From Acanthosepion pharaonis (lineage: Eukaryota; Mollusca; Cephalopoda; Sepiida; Sepiidae): a stretch of DNA of 64,000 bases. Location: the NCBI GenBank assembly GCA_903632075.3, contig CAHIKZ030005439.1, positions 1,827,501-1,891,500 on the forward strand. The letters run 5' to 3'. The translations under genes and the position numbers were made by a program. The notes under the pieces are model-generated. The model did not search any database and had not been told where the DNA came from. It saw only the letters and a list, made by a program, of their open reading frames with translations. Shown in pieces: positions 37,901-43,253 of this stretch; the first letter of the stretch is position 1, and every line of letters begins with the position of its first letter.

Positions 37901-39590
37901 GAAACATATTCATAGAATAAAAACAGTTATGTTGGTTTATATAATTCCTGAATTGTGAATAGTCACTTACATTAAAAAAGCTACAACTGTTAAGATGCAA
38001 AATGTTTAATAAAATATACTGTTTTTTTATTAAGTCTTTTTAGTGCATCCTTATATTGGGTAAGGCATTGTGCAAGTTTCTTTTTATAAAGTTCTGAAAC
38101 AAAATTTCAAAACCGAAAGATTGATAATTCACTTAATTTGTATCTCAATGTCAATCTACAAAAGACACAAAAATATTTTTTTTAATATCAAAATTCTGAT
38201 AAGGTAAAATGGTAACTTCAAATTTAAATTTCACTGGCTCTATTAGGCACTTATGATTTAATATATTTATTAATTCTCCAACTACAGCAGAACATTTCAT
38301 AAAAATAGAATTAAAAATAGCAAAAAATGTTCCTCAATTATATTTTTGGTGAGATTTGTTTCAGCATTGTATTCTCAATTATTGTGGGGAGATGTAGTTT
38401 CAAACAATATAGATTTTTACAAATACACAAATGACAGAATGAATATGATTAGTAAATTTTGGTGCACTGACATGAAACACTTTTTCTTGGCAAAAGAGCA
38501 GTAAACAAAACTTTGTTACACTTTGACCAAATGTATTCTTGTCAGTGTCTCCAAACACTGATGGAAAACTAGAAAATGTTGCCCAATATTTAGTCATATT
38601 TGAGGTTACAAAAATACTTAAATCACAGATTAATGTAGATTCTACATGTACTCCAATATTATACATGGAGTATGAAAAAATGGAGTCAAATTTAAGTAGT
38701 TACTATCAAAATTTAATCATTTAACATGGCTGCTTAAAATATTTTCAATGCATTGATATCAAAAGGCTCCATTTTACAACAAGCATAATTTCCTTTCAAT
38801 ATAACTTTTTCTGGTCTTCTACTGATGTGAAAAGCATATATACTTTAACAGGTACCTCAACAGACACACATCTCTATATGGATTTTGCAAGCACATTCAT
38901 ATTATATAATACTGTTATCACGTTAAGATAAAAGATTTGTGTGAAAACTGATTCAAGATTGCATTCTCCAATAAGCAAATATAAGGGAAAAACCTGACCA
39001 GTTAAATGTCATCAGTCTTAAGGTTTTGATTAAAAAAAACTGATAAATAATTAACCTGATTTATTATGGTGAAACTAACATTACAGCACTAGAGTAAGAG
39101 GAGACAATGGTAAATAAAGCTATTGACAAGAATCTTTTCAGATTATTTCTGGAAACAGCCTTCAATAGGTCTTGAAAACAAATGAAAATTGAAAAATATA
39201 CATGTTCTAAAGAAACTACTTTTGAAAGGATCACAATAGAGCTAGGAATATCTATTCACTCTGATCAGAGTCAGCCATCCATATACTCTAGATAAACCAG
39301 AACCATAAAAAAAGGTAAAGAGCAGAAGTCAATGACTACTCTTGCTGGACATCACTATAATTAACAACTGTAGATCCATTTGCATGTAAAGAATTGTGCA
39401 AACATGCATTTTGTTTGTTCCATTTTTATTGTATCTGTACTTAACACAAAAGAAAAAATAGAACTTACCTCATTATAACGAGGCCGTCCCCGTAACTTTA
39501 CAGGGGATATTTCATCTTTTTCGTCTGATGTTCCTGATATGTCTTCACTCTCACCATCTGATCCAATCCGAGGGTTTTCATGGACAACAC
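3511..39590 (-). CDS. CDK17: PCTAIRE-family cyclin-dependent kinase (CDK16/17/18 orthologue), 14 exons located, 5' end not found
   Basis: Ser/Thr kinase of the PCTAIRE branch. In vertebrates these kinases are cytoplasmic or membrane-associated, are activated by cyclin Y, and act in vesicle traffic, neurite growth and spermatogenesis. Exons join, in transcript order: 39590-39469, 21362-21246, 20656-20600, 19972-19858, 16589-16495, 12926-12864, 10631-10508, 9696-9636, 8750-8691, 6661-6458, 5881-5839, 5235-5145, 3732-3655, 3542-3511. All junction phases agree and no internal stop arises, giving about 419 residues. Visible motifs: LGEGTYATV, VALKEIRL, PCTAIRE, HRDLKPQN, DFGLARAK, YRPPDVLLG. The RRKSLSEIGF linker keeps the Arg-rich Ser context that PKA phosphorylates in CDK16. 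The C-terminus NRRRQSMLF resembles vertebrate CDK17, but PDTTSIFA resembles CDK16, as expected for an orthologue that predates the vertebrate duplication. Human CDK17 is 523 residues, so roughly 100 N-terminal residues are missing. The symbol is by similarity. Confidence 0.97.
3655..3732 (-). CDS. CDK17: PCTAIRE kinase exon: C-terminal tail
   Basis: 78 nt. Acceptor aatttccag, donor CAG|gtttgt. It completes Thr, then reads TSIFAVPGIVLHRDPG and IRSSSVATS. It matches the TSIFALKEIQL...RSSS segment of the vertebrate tail with partial substitution. Confidence 0.9.
3733..5144 (-). other. kinase intron
   Basis: 1.4-kb intron with gtaagt donor and tttccag acceptor. Apart from the foldback at 4585-5031 it is AT-rich sequence without recognised features. 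Confidence 0.85.
4585..5031. repeat. 447-bp foldback element (inverted repeat with ~210-bp arms)
   Basis: The left arm begins tagtataatagtgcagg at 4585. The right arm ends with its reverse complement at 5031. The outer 53 bp differ at about one position. The inner arms (gaatattccttgtattta; aagcattatttagtttg) also match at roughly 90 percent or better. The spacer around 4808-4822 is only about 15 bp. Each arm carries (TA)n(CA)n. It lies in the intron between the exons at 5145-5235 and 3655-3732, 114 bp beyond the donor. No coding capacity; probably a MITE or foldback element. Confidence 0.9.
5145..5235 (-). CDS. CDK17: PCTAIRE kinase exon: end of kinase domain
   Basis: 91 nt, phase 0 to 1. 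Acceptor acattccag, donor GACA|gtaagt. It reads YEARNRIGAAEALKHPFF, then SLGPSVHKIPD. It includes the conserved Arg of subdomain XI (NRIGA). The downstream donor lies 114 bp from a large foldback repeat in the next intron. Confidence 0.95.
5236..6457 (-). other. kinase introns around the 43-nt exon
   Basis: Two introns (5236-5838 and 5882-6457). AT-rich, no recognised repeats or genes. Confidence 0.8.
5839..5881 (-). CDS. CDK17: PCTAIRE kinase exon: short C-lobe exon
   Basis: 43 nt. It completes Arg with one base, then LDGDGLDLLERFLV, ending in phase 0. Acceptor ttttctcag, donor GTG|gtgagt. It aligns with LDSxGxxLLxxFL of vertebrate PCTAIREs. Confidence 0.92.
6458..6661 (-). CDS. CDK17: PCTAIRE kinase exon: C-lobe helices
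   Basis: 204 nt, the largest coding exon, phase 2 to 2. The acceptor is ctctctctag and the donor AAG|gtaaat. It encodes GVGCIFYEMACGRPLFPG, then VEDELHLIFKILGTP, and ends near PLLNFAPR. This covers the alphaF-alphaG C-lobe region, with the CDK-type VEDEL and GTP motifs. Confidence 0.96.
7168..7203. repeat. (TA)n microsatellite
   Basis: About 18 TA units. Confidence 0.95.
7409..7430. repeat. (GA)n microsatellite
   Basis: Eleven GA units. Confidence 0.95.
7748..7878. repeat. imperfect 131-bp hairpin with ~63-bp arms
   Basis: The left arm starts agtggacattgatatgaac and ends gtcaga; the right arm starts ctgataattgag and ends caatgttcact. The arms pair over almost their whole length with scattered mismatches, around a loop of only a few bases (ccat). 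It directly abuts a (TA)21 run. Likely a small foldback element or an inverted duplication. Confidence 0.8.
7879..7920. repeat. (TA)n microsatellite
   Basis: About 21 TA units directly after the hairpin at 7748-7878. Confidence 0.95.
8691..8750 (-). CDS. CDK17: PCTAIRE kinase exon: P+1 loop
   Basis: 60 nt, phase 2 to 2. Acceptor cttatctcag, donor GTG|gtaagt. It completes Trp, then reads YRPPDVLLGSTEYSTPIDM. PPD replaces the APE motif of generic kinases, typical of this family. Confidence 0.95.
8751..10507 (-). other. two kinase introns
   Basis: Introns 8751-9635 and 9697-10507. AT-rich with a short (CA)n(TA)n at about 9435-9452. No features recognised. Confidence 0.75.
9636..9696 (-). CDS. 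CDK17: PCTAIRE kinase exon: activation segment
   Basis: 61 nt, phase 1 to 2. Acceptor ttattccaatag, donor GTG|gtaagt. It completes DFG, then reads LARAKSIPTKTYSNEVVTL. This is the activation loop, with Ser at the T-loop site (TKTYSNEV) as in other PCTAIRE kinases, rather than the Thr of cell-cycle CDKs. Confidence 0.95.
10508..10631 (-). CDS. CDK17: PCTAIRE kinase exon: catalytic loop
   Basis: 124 nt, phase 0 to 1. Acceptor gctttgtag, donor TTTG|gtaagt. It encodes LFLFQLLRGLAYCHRRRV, then HRDLKPQNLL with the catalytic Asp and Mg-binding Asn, then GELKLADF. The Gly of DFG is completed across the following intron. Confidence 0.96.
10632..12863 (-). other. kinase intron containing a mariner fragment
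   Basis: 2.2 kb. Apart from the mariner remnant at 11340-11830 I see only AT-rich sequence. Confidence 0.75.
11340..11830 (+). pseudogene. decayed mariner transposase fragment
   Basis: Lies in the intron between the kinase exons at 10508-10631 and 12864-12926, opposite to the gene. Conceptual translation with several frameshifts shows mariner landmarks: a TGDEKW-like block (TGNEKWANCNN, about 11514-11546), LLKPxET (about 11645-11665), and an HDN..PH-like block (VLHDNVCPH, about 11753-11779) that corresponds to the second catalytic Asp region. Terminal repeats were not identified. A dead cut-and-paste DNA transposon. Confidence 0.65.
12864..12926 (-). CDS. CDK17: PCTAIRE kinase exon: alphaD region
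   Basis: 63 nt, phase 0 to 0, 21 residues, EKDLKQYMDDCGNIMSMTNV plus Thr. Acceptor atttcacag, donor ACG|gtatgt. DLKQYMDDCGNI is diagnostic for PCTAIRE kinases. The last codon gives Thr where vertebrates have Lys (NVK). Confidence 0.94.
12927..16494 (-). other. kinase intron carrying the mariner copy
   Basis: 3.6 kb. Besides the mariner at 13353-14457, the remainder (14458-16494) is AT-rich without recognised features. Confidence 0.75.
13353..14457 (+). mobile_element. mariner-like DNA transposon, inactive, with perfect 16-bp terminal repeats
   Basis: It starts TTGGGTCAGAACAAAA at 13353 and ends with the exact reverse complement at 14457, spanning 1105 bp. A TA dinucleotide precedes the left end; the right flank is ag, so the TA target duplication is lost. 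Between the ends, broken plus-strand frames show mariner transposase features: CAIYENG, a helix-turn-helix region with VVRHLKTL, DGKWVVYNNVEQK, MLCIWWDCK, FHEDNTRPH and a terminal PHCTHLTLYL-like segment. Many stops and frameshifts. A full mariner is about 1.3 kb, so small deletions have occurred. Located within a kinase intron. Confidence 0.9.
16495..16589 (-). CDS. CDK17: PCTAIRE kinase exon: subdomains IV-V
   Basis: 95 nt. It completes a Val codon with TG, then encodes 31 residues and ends in phase 0. Acceptor gattttttcag, donor TTG|gtaagt. It reads SLLRELKHSNIVTLHDII then SLTLVFEYL, which is the alphaC-beta4 region and the hinge. It is nearly identical to the vertebrate paralogues. Confidence 0.95.
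18461..18518. repeat. perfect 25-bp-arm hairpin
   Basis: attatatttatgaaattatt plus gcttt (18461-18485) is followed by an 8-base spacer and its exact reverse complement (18494-18518). AT-rich, in a kinase intron. It could be a tiny foldback or a precursor-like stem; there is no homology evidence for a microRNA. Confidence 0.8.
18961..19760 (+). pseudogene. LINE fragment (Jockey/CR1-like reverse transcriptase C-terminal part)
   Basis: Broken plus-strand frames encode, in order, FLLIFIYDRSDVISSQIDIY, DDHITIYSC (degraded YADDT box), NWGKKWLVSFNTSKTKL, an ESILYLHIYKSTIHPCIEY block, ILDKIQRIICNVTGLDL, and RLAARSQHFTVE...TSHLWNSS. This is the RT palm and thumb plus C-terminal region of a cephalopod-type non-LTR element, 5'-truncated and missing its 3' tail. 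The same family recurs at 22975-24200 (minus) and 29613-30014 (plus). It ends about 100 bp from the kinase exon at 19858-19972. Confidence 0.85.
19858..19972 (-). CDS. CDK17: PCTAIRE kinase exon: Gly-loop, catalytic Lys and PCTAIRE helix
   Basis: 115 nt, phase 0 to 1. The acceptor is cttgccatcag and the donor is AAG|gcaagt. It encodes GTYATVFKG, then VALKEIRL with the ATP-anchoring Lys, then EEGAPCTAIRE. The PCTAIRE helix is the cyclin-contacting C-helix that names the family. The donor is GC rather than GT: only the GC site restores the conserved Val of REVSLL, whereas the next GT four bases on would shift the frame. Confidence 0.96.
19973..21245 (-). other. two kinase introns
   Basis: Introns 19973-20599 and 20657-21245. 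AT-rich, nothing recognised. Confidence 0.8.
20600..20656 (-). CDS. CDK17: PCTAIRE kinase exon: start of kinase domain
   Basis: 57 nt, phase 0 to 0, 19 residues, SEIGFGKMESYLKLDKLGE. Acceptor tttccag, donor GAG|gtgagt. It carries the family-typical SEIGFGK lead-in and the first half of the Gly-rich ATP loop, which continues as GTYATV in the next exon. Confidence 0.95.
21246..21362 (-). CDS. CDK17: PCTAIRE kinase exon: KRLSLP and RRKS regulatory linker
   Basis: 117 nt, phase 0 to phase 0, 39 residues. The acceptor is ctttcttacag; the donor CTG|gttggt is the weakest GT donor in the gene. It starts EALKRLSLPADMRLPENYL and ends SRRSRRKSL. KRLSLPAD and RRxSL are the hallmark N-terminal motifs of CDK16/17/18. 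In CDK16 the Ser in the equivalent Arg-rich site is a PKA target that blocks cyclin Y binding. Conservation of both Arg-Ser sites suggests that control is kept here. Confidence 0.95.
21363..22545 (-). other. proximal part of the 18-kb kinase intron
   Basis: AT-rich, no recognised gene or repeat up to the repeat-family block at 22546. Confidence 0.6.
22546..22960. repeat. dispersed repeat, block A, copy 1
   Basis: catgatgaaaaaatgccc... through ggcaaaaatcaaataattg... and gaaactttcaggacttact aligns with 28430-28800 in the same order, with moderate divergence. Non-coding and of unknown class. A minus-strand LINE is inserted at its far side (22975). Confidence 0.6.
22975..24200 (-). mobile_element. 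LINE copy (Jockey/CR1-like), 5'-truncated, minus strand
   Basis: In two broken frames the minus strand encodes MDISKTFNRVWHSGLLHRL, VPQGSILGPILFLIFINDLP (the RT motif before the YxDD box), IYTDDTTICSC (the YxDD box), then WKDYIQSIARSAAKKVGSL, FLDKIQSISNIIGPDLAARL and KLYEFKCNTKLTARS. The 3' end is at about 22975, where the complement reads ccttgcttggggtgacac. The plus-strand copy at 29613-30014 ends with a very similar ccttgtttggggtgaaac. A frameshift and a (TA)n/A-rich expansion near 23335-23355 break the C-terminal frame. The element is dead, but less decayed than the other two copies. Confidence 0.9.
24466..25110. repeat. dispersed ~650-bp repeat, block B, copy 1
   Basis: Shared landmarks in order: attatcagaaaataag, gtaactatagtaaatt, aaaattcaataaaa, taatatttgtttcaa, ttaatcttcctcaaa, tatattttatttttgaaa, cagtagcattttgcttat, ctttgaagttacctac. 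The same order recurs at 26290-26945. No coding capacity; class unknown. Confidence 0.7.
25111..26289. other. unannotated intronic stretch between repeat copies
   Basis: Contains moderately complex sequence (about 25240-26280) that breaks the surrounding AT-rich character. It includes an imperfect palindrome aaccttgg...ccaaggtt near 26218-26250. No protein motif recognised; probably part of an unknown transposable element. Confidence 0.4.
26290..26945. repeat. dispersed ~650-bp repeat, block B, copy 2
   Basis: Carries acattatcagaaaataag, aaaattcaataaaatat, tagtatttgtttcaattc, gtttcagaaaaggatatttt, attatgttgtgtcgac and ctttggaggtatttc in the same order as 24466-25110, with many substitutions and small indels. 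Confidence 0.7.
26950..28450. promoter_or_regulatory. CpG-retaining island inside the 18-kb intron, candidate internal promoter
   Basis: Most of the window is strongly CpG-poor. This 1.5-kb stretch contains many CpGs in non-repetitive sequence, for example near 27000-27130 (cgtatataac, gccgacg, tgcggttcg, tcgacttcagtcg), 27950-28015 (ggcgac, gacgcgcg, gatcgacggacg) and 28300-28430 (gacgagacg, tcggtcgc). A TATA-like tatataac lies at 27016. It is upstream, in transcript orientation, of the kinase-domain exons, so it could start a short isoform. This is inference from composition only. Confidence 0.35.
28430..28870. repeat. dispersed repeat, block A, copy 2
   Basis: Aligns with 22546-22930 (ctacatgatgaaaa..., gtcttatcgttaaacg, aaaaatcagataactgtcgg, gaaactttcaagaattattc). 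Its end (ctctgaatcttaaaatg) also matches 24293-24310, so the LINE at 22975-24200 and some flanking sequence separate the matching parts in copy 1. Confidence 0.6.
28877..28919. repeat. (TA)n microsatellite
   Basis: About 21 TA units within the repeat-family region. Confidence 0.95.
28925..30055. repeat. dispersed block B repeats, copies 3-4, one split by a LINE
   Basis: 28925-29150 matches the distal half of block B (cagtattttgtttatt, ctttggcgttacctac). 29340-29612 matches the proximal half (gtggtaactatagtaaat, taatatttgtttcaattc). After a LINE fragment, 30015-30055 resumes exactly where it left off (attaaactttaaatcaa, ctaatcttcctcaa). Confidence 0.6.
29613..30014 (+). pseudogene. LINE 3'-end fragment inserted inside a block B repeat
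   Basis: Decayed plus-strand remnants of the same family as 22975-24200: an IEYCCHI-like start, ILDKIQRRICNVI, TSHLLNSLPACFS and a 3' tail ending ccttgtttggggtgaaac. The repeat sequence on either side is contiguous in the uninterrupted copies, which marks the insertion. Confidence 0.75.
30056..35181 (-). other. middle of the 18-kb kinase intron
   Basis: Poly-T at about 30116-30137, a more complex stretch at 30240-30640 (gtgtcgggtgaacgggtcc... to ttccccttcgatctta) likely from an unidentified element, the tandem-like region 31560-32720, (CA)n at 33079-33094, a small mariner-end-like stretch at 33093-33180, and a possible LINE tail at about 33810-33900 (actctcagtaagtcc). No gene. Confidence 0.5.
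31560..32720. repeat. degenerate tandem-like repeat region
   Basis: A motif resembling gaaatgtatactctttct...ttatcaaaa recurs with divergence near 31572, 31693, 31770, 31965, 32160 and 32515 at irregular 65-200 bp spacing. Probably an old minisatellite or shuffled repeat. Open frames here have no recognisable motifs. Confidence 0.35.
35182..35214 (-). CDS. candidate 33-nt microexon of the PCTAIRE kinase
   Basis: Inside the 18-kb intron there is a pyrimidine-rich tract (cttcccttacttaccc) ending in cag/gcag acceptors. It is followed by 33 nt and the donor AAAG|gtacc. With the gcag acceptor the segment is phase 0 to phase 0 and reads LDLDIESIRRK. It could be included between ...RPRYNE and EALKRLSLP without breaking the frame. 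Vertebrate paralogues have a basic stretch ahead of the KRLSLP motif, so an insert here is plausible. Without it the two certain exons also join cleanly, so it would be optional. The donor match is moderate and conservation is unknown. Confidence 0.3.
35215..39468 (-). other. distal part of the 18-kb kinase intron
   Basis: AT-rich with homopolymer runs (for example A-run at about 35589-35607). No recognised element or exon apart from the candidate microexon just below it. Confidence 0.6.
39469..39590 (-). CDS. CDK17: PCTAIRE kinase exon: N-terminal acidic regulatory region
   Basis: 122 nt. The acceptor is ...aattccag and the donor GAG|gtaagt. It begins by completing a split codon (2 nt) and ends in phase 0. 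It encodes VVHENPRIGSDGESED, then a Ser/Asp/Glu-rich stretch ending RGRPRYNE. The VHEN...GSDGES...SGTS pattern is shared with the N-terminal extension of vertebrate CDK17. It precedes the kinase domain and is thought to be regulatory. The preceding exon must end with one unpaired base; I did not find it. This exon is separated from the next certain one by an 18-kb intron, and a foldback repeat starts 82 bp upstream of its acceptor. Confidence 0.9.
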
Positions 39591-39671
39591 CTGGAATTAG
39601 AGAAACAGTGGGCAAATTAAAGATAAAGAGGCAAAAGCAAATACAGTATTTAAGTACTAATTGGACCTCAA

Positions 39672-40167
39672 ATGGAATATTTGGCAATCTTGGACCTTCG
39701 TGCTTGCCAAAAAAAAAAAAAAAGTGTTAAAGGGACGGTTTTTCCCTTGACAATGCTCTTATTTTAACTACCTTCACTCCTCAGCAATGTTTGTTTTAAA
39801 AAGTGATGATTAGAATTGTAATAAAACCTAAATAAATGAATTATAAATTGGTAAATGATAAATATTGCATTGCAGTAGTTTTAATACAATTGTATTAGTT
39901 GCTATAATATTGTAAATATAAAATTATTCTTGTAAATATAAAATCTAATAGCATTTATTATTTTATTGTAAATTCTCAATAACAAAGAAAATGTATAAAT
40001 TCACTTTCACCATGTTTAAATTTTAAAATTCTAATCAATTTTTAAAACAATAAACGTTACCGAGGAGTGAAGGTAATTAAAATAATAGGGGTGTCAAGGG
40101 AAAAGCAGTCCTTTTGACCCCTTCAATTTTTGTGAGCAGGAAGTTCCAAGATTGCCAAACATTCCAT
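39672..40167. repeat. 496-bp foldback element with ~150-bp arms
   Basis: The left arm starts atggaatatttggcaatctt at 39672 and includes aagggacggtttttcccttg and ccttcactcctcagcaatg. The right arm, ending at 40167, is its imperfect reverse complement (cgaggagtgaaggtaatt; caagggaaaagcagtcctt; aagattgccaaacattccat). The arms continue with weaker pairing into the AT-rich core to about 150 bp each. No transposase; a MITE-like element. It starts 82 bp upstream of the acceptor of the exon at 39469-39590. Confidence 0.88.
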
Positions 40168-41149
40168 GTTTTTAACAGACAACACAATAGAGATAAGCTT
40201 ACCGTGGCACCACAGCAAAATTTCGAGGGGCCCTTAAAAAAAACAAGCCATGTCCATGACAATTTTTTCCTTCAACTTAAAACAAAGAGAGGGAAAATGA
40301 GATCAACTCATTTTATCATTGCAAAAACTTTTCTTGGAATTCCAAACTCTGTGCCATCATGAAAACCTGAAAACATATTCTGTGTGTGCTTGTTTCAACC
40401 AAAACAAGACACCTACCATTTCCAACAACACACTGTCAAAATGCTGAAACATGAGAGAAGACTTGCTGAACTACCAAAAGAGGCTAAAAATGTAAGACTT
40501 CTTTTTCAAACAAGTTTTCTCCTTTTTTATGAACCTTAAAACTTTACACGAAAATATTTAAATCAGCCAATTTTGAATAATCATAAATGTCTACCATAAA
40601 TGAAATGAACATCATATGTGTGTGCACACACACATTCATAGTAATAATACATTTCATTTTAAAACAGCAATACTTAAATAAACTGGTCCCCTAAAAAAAA
40701 AAAAAAAAAAAAACAAAGAAAGAAAAGAAGTCAGGGATCAGTTTGACATTGTATTTATATTGTAAACAGGACCGCCCATCTAAAATAATAGAAAATTAAT
40801 GTTTTTTGGTTCTGACAAATTGCCTGATTAGAGGAAGTTCTTCTGAATGCTAGGTAACAAAAATTAGTCATGAAAATATTTTTATCTATAAGAAATTACT
40901 AATTAATATTCATGTCAGAAAGTAAAGGATCGTTTTGAGTTTTGACATTTACTGTACATATTGTAATTTAAAAAATATATATTTTGTTATTCTATTCTTT
41001 TTAGTATTTCTATTTATTTATATGTTTTACTGTGATAAAGATTTGAGTTGATCCTAACAGAATAGAGTTTCTTTATTCAGAGCTTCAAATGAAGGGGAAA
41101 AAAATCATAATTATTTTCAAAATATTCTGCCAATACATTAAATTCTTAA
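40168..41149. other. sequence between the foldback and the retroelement
   Basis: AT-rich with poly-A at about 40693-40713. An open plus-strand frame through the right arm (40114-40362) has no recognisable domain. Confidence 0.5.
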
Positions 41150-41159
41150 TTTACTCTTA

Positions 41160-41523
41160 TATTTTCTCCACAGATCAACCCAAAGCACTTTTGCTGAAAC
41201 AAAATGGTCAAAGCCCTCTGAGGTTCAACCTGAGCCTTTATCATGTTCTTCCCATCAGCCTTCAGAAAGTCAACAGCCTCACAAAATTCAAAATAGAATT
41301 TAAGATTTCTACATTGAAGTTATGGAATATTTTTGGTTTGGAGTGGGTCAGTGAAGATGATATCTTTGTTGATTCAGTGTTTTGTACTATTTGCAGTAAG
41401 GTACATTCTAAACCAAGTCGAAAACTGCTTTACCTAGGTGTTGATACTGTTATTAAAGGAACTTCCAATGTGAAAAAAGACATAGCAATGACACAAACAA
41501 TAAAAAACAAATTTTGCAAATGA
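41160..41523 (+). pseudogene. possible zinc-finger (BED/TTF-like) fragment of a transposable element
   Basis: The plus-strand frame ends with EWVSEDDIFVDSVFCTICSK, then a Lys/Gly-rich stretch with GTSNVKKD. A CxxC pair followed by a GTSNVKK-like segment resembles the degenerate zinc fingers of hAT-derived proteins such as ZNF862-like. The expected His pair is not preserved in frame. It lies just upstream of the gypsy element and could be a separate insertion. Weak assignment. Confidence 0.3.
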
Positions 41524-41625
41524 TATAATTCTGAAGAAAACAAGAATTAAAAAAAAAAAAAAAAAATTTCTTCGGTTGAAAAAGAAAAATGCAAATTTTC
41601 TCTTGAAATTCAACAATAATAATAA

Positions 41626-42400
41626 AAGAAACTGTCCAAAACACCATATCAGAATTTGTATACAATTCTGATGAGGGACTGACTTTTTCTGCATATTTTG
41701 TCAATATGAACAAATATTCAGCCAGAAATGCAGCAGCTGAGAAGATGAGAAAACAAGATTTTTGTTAAGAAAAATAGCTCCGATAGAGTATGAAAAATAC
41801 TGCAACTACATATTACCAAAAAAAAGAAAAAGAAAAAAAAAACACAAGTGAAATCAGGTTTGAAGACATGGTAAACATTCTGATGAAAACCTTTAATTAC
41901 AAGAGCTCTCTGTTTAATGCTTGTTGGAGCTGTATGAATCTAACCAAAAAAGAGGACAAAGATTTTGTCACATATGCTGGTATCGTCAACAAAAACGAAA
42001 AGTTTAGAATAAAAAAATGACTCCAAATATGTTCAAAGGGTTAATTTTTGTTCAAGGTTTAACAGCTAAAAAAGATGCTGAAATAGAAGTGAAAGTCAAA
42101 CAAAACAGTAATATTACACTGCAAGAAATAGTGGATGATTGCCAGACAATTCTAAGTCTGAAACACAATGCTGAAGAAATTCAGAAAAAAGAATGTGCAT
42201 TGGTACAAGCAAAGGACAAATGTACAAAAAGGAGAATAAATCCTTGTTTCAGATGTGGTAAATTACATCTTGGAAAAGACTGTCCATTTAAAAATGCAGA
42301 ATGTTACAAGTGTGGTAAAATGAGGACATATAAAGTCACACTGCAAAACCAAACCAAGAAAAAATTCTCACAGGAAGAAATTTGTACACAGCATTGCAAT
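41626..42400 (+). pseudogene. gypsy gag with zinc knuckle, frameshifted
   Basis: Segments in different frames: a TISEFVYNSDEGLTFSAYF-like start, FNYKSSLFNACWSCMNLTKK and FVTYAGIVNKN (41880-42000), GLIFVQGLTAKKDAE and TLQEIVDDCQTILSLKHN (42040-42170), then a first zinc knuckle CFRCGKLHLGKDC (C-x2-C-x3-H-x4-C, about 42245-42283). A second knuckle, CYKCGK at about 42303, has lost its His/Cys half through a frameshift. Confidence 0.85.
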
Positions 42401-42439
42401 GGAAAAAATGGTCACAGAAAACAAAAGGAATTTTGTGAA

Positions 42440-42510
42440 TGTGAAAATAAATAATGTGGGTGTGAAAATGCTACTGGACACTGGTAGTGATATTTCAATA
42501 ATCAGTGAAA
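42440..42510 (+). pseudogene. gypsy aspartic protease fragment
   Basis: After the gag stop, another frame reads VKINNVGVKMLLDTGSDISI. LDTGSD is the catalytic DTG triad region of retroelement proteases. The rest of the protease is interrupted by stops. Confidence 0.75.
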
Positions 42511-42819
42511 CCACATAGAAGGAAATTGAATCCAAAGATGTGATTTCAGTTTCTGGTGAGAAATTTATTTTTTTGAGAAATGACTTGTAATGTCTCATTC
42601 CGTAATAATCATGTAAAAACTAAAGCTTATGTATTAAAAAATGCTATGAATTTATTTGGTAGTGACTGAATGGAACTATTTGAACTTTAGGATTTGCTGA
42701 TAAATGTTTATTGTAAAAACGTAAATGGACAAGTGACCAATTTAAAAAGTCAGAGAGAAAATCTTAAAGAATTAAAAAAATTTTTTCCATATGTTCTGTA
42801 AAATCAACTGAGTCAATGT

Positions 42820-43253
42820 TCAAAATTCAAGGTGGATTTTCAAATAAAAAAAGGTTTAACACCAGTATTTGAGCTGAAACAGCATACCATTTGCAGTACT
42901 GGAAGAAGTCAACAAAGAGTTGGCCAGACTTGAAAGAATTGTAATATTGCAATAGAAAAAAAATTAACCATTCAAAATGGGCTGCGCCAGCAGTGTATGT
43001 AAAAAAAAAAAAAAAAAATTTGTATTTGTGCGGATTTCTCAACAGGATTAAAAAGCTGTTTTGAAACACATAACTACCCATTACCAAGTCTAGAGAAAAT
43101 ATTTTCCAAGTTAAACAGTGGAAGAATATTTTCAAAGCTGGATCTCTGAAGTGTATTTACAAATTCAAATAGAAAATGAATGTTCAGAATTAACAACAAT
43201 AAATACGCACAGAGGATTATATAAGTTTAACTGACTTCCATTTTGGTATAAAG
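42820..43253 (+). pseudogene. gypsy reverse transcriptase N-terminal part, broken
   Basis: Fragments in alternating frames resemble the fingers and palm of Ty3/gypsy RT: FELKQHTICS near 42870, SKWAAPAVYVKK near 42975, a CADFSTG block near 43030, and HNYPLPSLEKIFSKL near 43071-43115. A 17-18 bp A-run at about 43000 and a stop after the FSKLDL segment (about 43146) disrupt it. The palm continues in the long frame that follows. Confidence 0.75.
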
